NCBI RefSeq assembly: GCF_030867095.1
Contig: NC_081824.1
Span: forward strand, 237,858,719-237,922,718
Direction: 5' to 3'
DNA length: 64,000 nt
Origin: Alligator mississippiensis
Taxonomy: Eukaryota > Chordata > Crocodylia > Alligatoridae
Shown here: positions 57,850-64,000 of the stretch, in pieces
How positions within the stretch are numbered: position 1 is the first letter of the stretch
How the letters are laid out: each line of letters begins with the position of its first letter
Position numbers and translations under genes: made by a program
The notes under the pieces: generated by a model
What the model was told of the DNA's origin: nothing
Seen by the model: the letters and a program-made list of their open reading frames with translations, nothing else
Databases searched by the model: none

Positions 57850-60108
57850 ATGAATAAAAAAACCCAGAGACAAGTAAAGAGCCTGGGGATTTGGATAAAA
57901 ACTTAGCAAGGGCAAGCAACAATAAAAACCTTAGTAATGTTCTCAGGGAGAGGATAGGACAGTCAGTTAGATACCTGAATTTTTTTATCTACTGATGTGA
58001 GAAGTATGGGGAACAAACAGCACAACTTGGAGATCCTAGTACAATCACAGAATGATGGTGTAATTGGAATTATGGAGATGTGGTGGGATAGCTCACATGA
58101 CTGGAGTATGGACATGGATGGGTATAGCTTGTTCAGGAAGGGTAGGCAGGGGAGAAAAGAAGGAGGTGTTGTCCTGTGTATAAAGGCAATGTACATGAGT
58201 TCTGAGGTGCAGTACTAAGTGGAAGGTGGGCTTGTTGAAATCCTCTGGGTAAAGGTCACAAGGGACTGCAACAGAGGGGATGTCATGATGGGCATCTGCT
58301 TTAGGTCACCAAACTAGGAGGAGGAGGTGGACAAGGCCTTCTTTAAACTATTGACAGAAACTTCCAAATAGCAGGATTTGATTCTCATGGGGAACCTTAG
58401 TTACTGAGATATCTGTTCAAAGGGAAACAGCAGTGTGCAAGCAGTCCAGTAAATTCCTGGAGTGTGTTGGGGATAACTTTGATACAGATGGTAGAGAGGC
58501 CAACTAGGGGGAGAAACTCTTCGTGACTTACTGCTCACAAACATAGAGGAACTGGTTGAAAATGTGAAGATGGATGGTACTGCCTTGAGTGGCAATGAGC
58601 ATGAAATGACAGAGTTCAAGAACCTAAGGGGAGAAAGGAAGGAGAGCAGCAGAATAAGGACACTGGACTTCAGAAAAGCAGACTTTAACAAGCCCAGGAA
58701 ACTGGTGGGCAGGATCCCCTGAGAGGCAAGTCTTAGGGAAAAGGAGTCCAGAAAAGCTGTCTATACTTTAAGGATGCCCTTTAAAAAGCACAGGAGCAAG
58801 CTGTACCAATGTGACAGAAGTCTGGGAAGTGCAACAGCAAACCAGTATGGCTATATATACAGCAATCTCTTCAATGAGTTGAAACTCAAAAAAGGAATTC
58901 TATAAAAATGTAAGCTTGGTTATAGTACTAGGGAAAAGTATAAGAGTATCACATGGGCATGCAAGGAGAAAATGAGGAAGGCCAAGGCACAATTTTTGAT
59001 GCAAGTGGCAAGAGACATAAAAGGAGATAACAAGGGATTCTACAAGTATGTCAAAAGTAAGAGGAAAACCAACCAGAGCAACCATAGGTCCCTTGCAGAA
59101 CGCAGAAGGCAATCTGGTTATGGACGATATGGAAAAGACTGAAGTACTTAATTTCTTTTTTACTCCTATTTTCACAAATAGGGGCAGCTACCATATGATA
59201 GTTGCAGTTGACAGCAAAGATTGGGAAGGAGACAAACAGTCTGGAGTAGTAGAACAAGTTATGCATTGGGCTAGGAGCTGGAATGTCCTGGATAGACTGG
59301 AGAAGTGGTCAGATGAGATAATCAGATGAGATTCAACAAGGGCAAGGGGAAAGTCCTTCACTTGGGATGGAATAATTGCATGCACAAATACAGAAAAGGG
59401 AATGGCTGGCCAGGTTGCAGTACTGCAGAGAAGAAACCAGGGGTTACAGTGGACCATAAGCTGAATATGAACCAACAGTGTGCTCTTATTGCAAAAAAAA
59501 ACAAAAAACAAAAAAAGCCAACAGCATACTGAGTTGTATTAACAGGAGTGTCACTTGCAAATCCAGGGAAGTGATTCTTCTGTTCTATTCAGCACTGGTG
59601 AGGCCTCACTTGGAGTATTGTGTCCAGTATAGGGCCCCACACTTCAAGAAGAATATTAAGTTTTGAAAGTGTCCAGAGCAGAGCAGCAAAAATAATTGGC
59701 AATTTGGGAAGCAAGATTTATGAAGAAAGGTTGAAAGAACTAGGGTTATTTAGTCAAGAGAAGAAAAGACTGGAGGGTGGAAGGCAATTTGATAGCAGTC
59801 TTCAAATACCTGAAGGGTGATTTACAGAGGACTTCCTGTGGTTGTAGGGGACAGAACTAGGAGCAGTTGCCTCAAGCTGCAGCAAGGGAAATTAGAAAGC
59901 TGGAGATTAGGAGGAACTTTCTGACTATAAATGTAGACAGGTATTGGAACAGGATACCTAGAGAAACTGTGGAATATCCATCCTCGGAATTTTTCAAAAG
60001 CAGGTTAGACAGACACATGGCTGGGATAGGTTTGTCAGGGGTTCATCAGGTGACTTTGTAAGGTCCCTTCCAGTCCTACTTTCCTATGACCCTATGATTC
60101 TATGACTT
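57850..60108 (+). mobile_element. Old CR1 with endonuclease part, lacking RT core
   Basis: 2.26 kb in MALL intron 2. Contains endonuclease-type NGVIGIMEMWWDSSHDWSMD, a linker with LNFFFTPIF, then jumps near 59280 to C-terminal RT ([52 protein letters not shown]) and ends CCTATGATTCTATGAC. The FADD-containing core is absent (internal deletion of roughly 0.9 kb by comparison with the 11217 copy). Stops and shifts throughout. Confidence 0.85.
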
Positions 60109-60397
60109 CTCAAAGTTTGAACAATGAAACATGAATCCAGCACTGGTGTATGTTTTCCCTCAGATTAATATTATTCTGTCACTAAATGTGACACTGCCGT
60201 TGAGAACACGCCATCTTTCCAAACTATGTTTTTAAGTAGCTTCTGACTTTCAAAATGTTTGCTCTTGGGCTTAGCTAGCATGTGTTTCATCCCATCCCAC
60301 TTGGAACACTTGAGATTGTGCCAACTGTTTTGTGTGTCCTGAAGACACTGCTCTTCCCTCTTGCTGAAAACTGCCATTATACAGCTGACAGGAATAG

Positions 60398-61474
<1,077 letters not shown>

Positions 61475-61537
61475 TTCTTTGCCTTTATCACGGCTCTACT
61501 ATATATTTTGCATGCCTTCAGCATTTACTACCAATGA
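61475..61537 (+). CDS. MALL: MALL exon 4 with stop
   Basis: This exon follows CTTTCAG and encodes FFAFITALLYILHAFSIYYQ followed by TGA at 61535-61537. It completes transmembrane segment 4 of the MARVEL domain. The C-terminal LLYILHAFSIYY is characteristic of MALL and differs from the Arg/Trp-rich tail of MAL2. Frame and phase agree with exon 3. Confidence 0.93.
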   Translation, partial: FFAFITALLYILHAFSIYYQ

Positions 61538-62475
61538 AGATTGATGGAAAGGATAGAAGATAGGTGTCAAAGAAACAGAGTAGCAACTTCTGGAATTGTA
61601 TCTTTAAAACAATGGCTTATCTTGATGAAGAACAGAGTTTGAATGTAAATGGCTCTCTGAGCCTGCCATTGTTTTCTTTTAAGTTGAAATAGTGTTTGTT
61701 TTGTAAGCCTGTACTGAAGTCCTCCTTTTTATACAGCGTTGTGTGTTTTTGTCAGACAATAGCATAATTTAGGAAAAGCTAATTTCAAATATCTCTACCC
61801 AGAATATGACAGTTGCTCTTCCCAATGTACCTGCTCTGGAGCCCACTGTCATTTCCAAAGATTTTCAGTCTTGTATAGTCATGGTGGAGAATACAGGAAA
61901 TACCTTATTGGATAATACAAAGCTCCCTTTATTTTCTTATGACACCTCTTCTGGCATGGGTGGTTGTTTTAATTTAGCTTCTCTCCTAATCTGGGATGAT
62001 TGTAACTGTAATACTTCCCAGCTCCTCCAGCTTGGGTAGGCAAATACTAGTCCACCAGGTGCTTAGCTGAACCCTTTTCCCACTCCTGCTCCCCCTGGAA
62101 CAATTTTGCTCTTGTGCAAAAAGCCACTGCAAGGTGCACAGAAGCCCTTGGGCTGAAGGTTCCATAGACTCCCATGGAGCAGGATTTCACTCTCTGAGAT
62201 TCCCAGTCTTGCTTTAGGAAGGACAGCCTCTAGTTTTCCACACAGAGGTCTGGCCTAATGTCACTTTTTAGCAACTTTCCCAGCCTGGAACCCACAGGGC
62301 CTTGAGAAATAAGGAGAAGCAGAGGCAAATACCATTGCATTTTCCACCCTGGCTGTGGCAGTGAGGCTGTGTTAATTCAGGTTGGGAAGTTTCAGTGAGA
62401 CACCCAAACAACAACTCTGTAAAGCGTGTGCAGATATGAAGGGTGGTTGTTAATAATAAAAGGTCTCACACACAG
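61538..62475 (+). other. MALL: MALL 3' UTR (probable)
   Basis: About 0.9 kb of apparently single-copy sequence follows the stop. It ends in an AATAAA at 62455-62460 just before an antisense LTR-like block starts near 62481. Assignment as UTR is inferred from position and the hexamer. Confidence 0.5.
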
Positions 62476-62480
62476 GTGTT

Positions 62481-63852
62481 TCTGTCACCTGTACATGCCC
62501 CATGCTGGCATGCGAAGGCCGGATTATGCGCCAGATTTTGGGTCCTCAGGGTGCCAGTCGCCCTGGGAACCCCTCAGTCAGACTACTAACTGAGGTGTCC
62601 CATGGAGAGGTGTGTCCCTCACCCTCGCCATCCAGAAATTTTGCTCTGAACCTGATGAACATGTTATTCTTTATTATACACAACCAATTTATAAATAAAA
62701 ATATAATGACAGTAGTAAGAACAAAACTAACAATTTAGATAAAATTTACCACTACAAAGTTAGGTGGATAACCCCAGCACACTGGATGGTCCCACTTGTG
62801 TTAAACAACCTAAATAACTAAATTAACCTCATTATAACCTTTTAAAGCAGTTTCCCTCATAACTCAATTGATTTCCTTCTGGTCACTATCTACTTCCTAT
62901 AACGCTAAATAGCAACACAGCTATAACTATGATCCACCACTAGATAGGTGGTGGAGGCAAGGCTTCTGCTGCTCGGGGGAAAATGGGCTCTTTTAATCAT
63001 TCTTGGTAACACAGCAAAACAGGCTCTGAACAGCTGCTGCAGGCAATAGGCTCCGCTTGTTTCCTTTACTGGCAGGTTGTTCTCTAAAGCAGTTTCCTTC
63101 TGAAAATACACTTACTGCAAACACTAGTGATTAGGTGTCCCCTCACACATCCATGCTGGTTTGTTTTCTCTCAGCCCACCCCCTCTCGGGGCTGTCTTCC
63201 CCCTCCCAGTACATCTACCTGCAGACAGGGGTTTCCCTCTGCAGGTCTCTGACCCTGTGGCTTGAGCCTTCCCAGATTGGATTTCACTCCAATGTCTCAG
63301 TCGGACACAACTCATAGCTTGGTCATTAACCCTTTAAGGGCTTGACTGATTCTCCCAACCCCAGCAAGCCTACCAGCCTTGCTTATCAACACCTCCTCAC
63401 TCTTTCCCTGGCACCTGTGTCCCTGGTTGCACAGCTCTGAACCCAGTGGGGAATCATCTTCTCACGGGACACCACAGGCTCTTCCCCATCCTGATGCCTG
63501 CTCCCTGGGCAAGTTTCAAATTGGTCCCCACCAGCTTGGGCTGAGTCTGTGCCCCCTCTCCTCAAGGCTAGAGTTGGCTCCTTCCACCTTCTCCTTCTCT
63601 TTTCTGTCCCTCAGGTTTTATGGCTCAGTAGCAGCCAATTGAAGCCCCCAGGTTGCAATGCAGTCACAATTTAAATACTCTGGTCACAATTTAAACACTC
63701 CAATAAGAAGTATGCATTGTGCACTGCATACCCTCCTGTCTGGTAAAGCTTATGCACCCTCTGCAAAGTTTTGTCACCCTTTTGTTGCAGAGCTCTTAAG
63801 CACAGCTCACCCATTCAGCTTGCAACCAGGTGAGCTTTGCAGCTGTTACATG
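62481..63852 (-). mobile_element. Antisense LTR-like block, copy 2
   Basis: Matches the order described at 55014: TTCTGTCACC, CCAGATTTTGGGTCCTCAGGGT, CTAACTGAGGTGTCCC, GTGTGTCCCTCACCCTCGCC, TTCTTTATTATAC (complement AATAAAGAA) and GCAGCTGTTACA. Longer than copy 1. Begins about 20 bp after the probable MALL polyadenylation signal. Confidence 0.5.
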
Positions 63853-64000
63853 TAGGAGTGTGTGTGTCACTGCTGTGGGGCAGGAAACTGAGAAGTGCCC
63901 TGGCACATCCTGTTCCATAGGTCCTGTGTGGCTGCGGCAATCACACTGTGCACTCTGTTTCTGCTCCTCAGGGAGACACCAGGCCATGTCCCCTCTGCCT

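Noticed and set aside
57997..58218. ORF with endonuclease-like residues inside MALL intron 2
   Set aside because: Part of a decayed CR1 endonuclease, not a host exon.

Overview
The window reads as vertebrate nuclear DNA, most likely from a crocodilian or another non-avian sauropsid. It has short exons separated by long introns and is dense in CR1 LINEs, including one copy with an almost unbroken reverse-transcriptase ORF. It also carries hAT- and Tigger-type non-autonomous transposons, Penelope-like hairpin elements, antisense LTR-like blocks and old MIR-like SINEs. The crocodilian assignment is an inference from repeat content; no marker gene in the window fixes the species.

Two protein-coding genes can be supported, both on the + strand. 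Positions 1 to about 36,280 hold the 3' part of NPHP1 (nephrocystin-1): six exons at 6945-7021, 9113-9212, 19193-19305, 22830-22903, 29584-29628 and 35801-36079. All have GT/AG borders and matching phases and encode the conserved C-terminal nephrocystin region. After about 6.3 kb of intergenic DNA comes a complete MALL (BENE, MARVEL-domain proteolipid): four coding exons at 42552-42659, 57461-57628, 60509-60646 and 61475-61537, giving 158 residues. NPHP1 and MALL are also neighbours in mammals, so this looks like conserved synteny. One protein belongs to the ciliary transition zone and the other to lipid-raft membranes; no joint function is implied.

Almost everything else is transposon-derived. 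NPHP1 introns contain a CR1-in-CR1 nest (1-1600); two palindromic Penelope-like insertions with perfect 13-14 bp target duplications (3947-4810 and 24426-24690); a 779 bp hAT element with a perfect 8 bp duplication (5732-6510); and a roughly 5 kb nest at 9411-14493, where an older antisense CR1 is split by a 1.4 kb GC-rich palindrome and a younger sense CR1. There are also a 1.8 kb GC-rich hAT-like element (16236-18010) and further MITEs. A nearly intact antisense CR1 (34209-35680) ends about 120 bp before the last NPHP1 exon. MALL introns carry more hAT elements, CR1 copies and one of two related antisense LTR-like blocks.

I found no CRISPR array, operon, RNA gene or credible new protein-coding system. 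The most unusual signal is the repeated occurrence of inverted-repeat (fold-back) insertions, especially the Penelope-like ones that integrated as complete palindromic units. Next is a small hAT family present three times, each copy with its own 8 bp target duplication.
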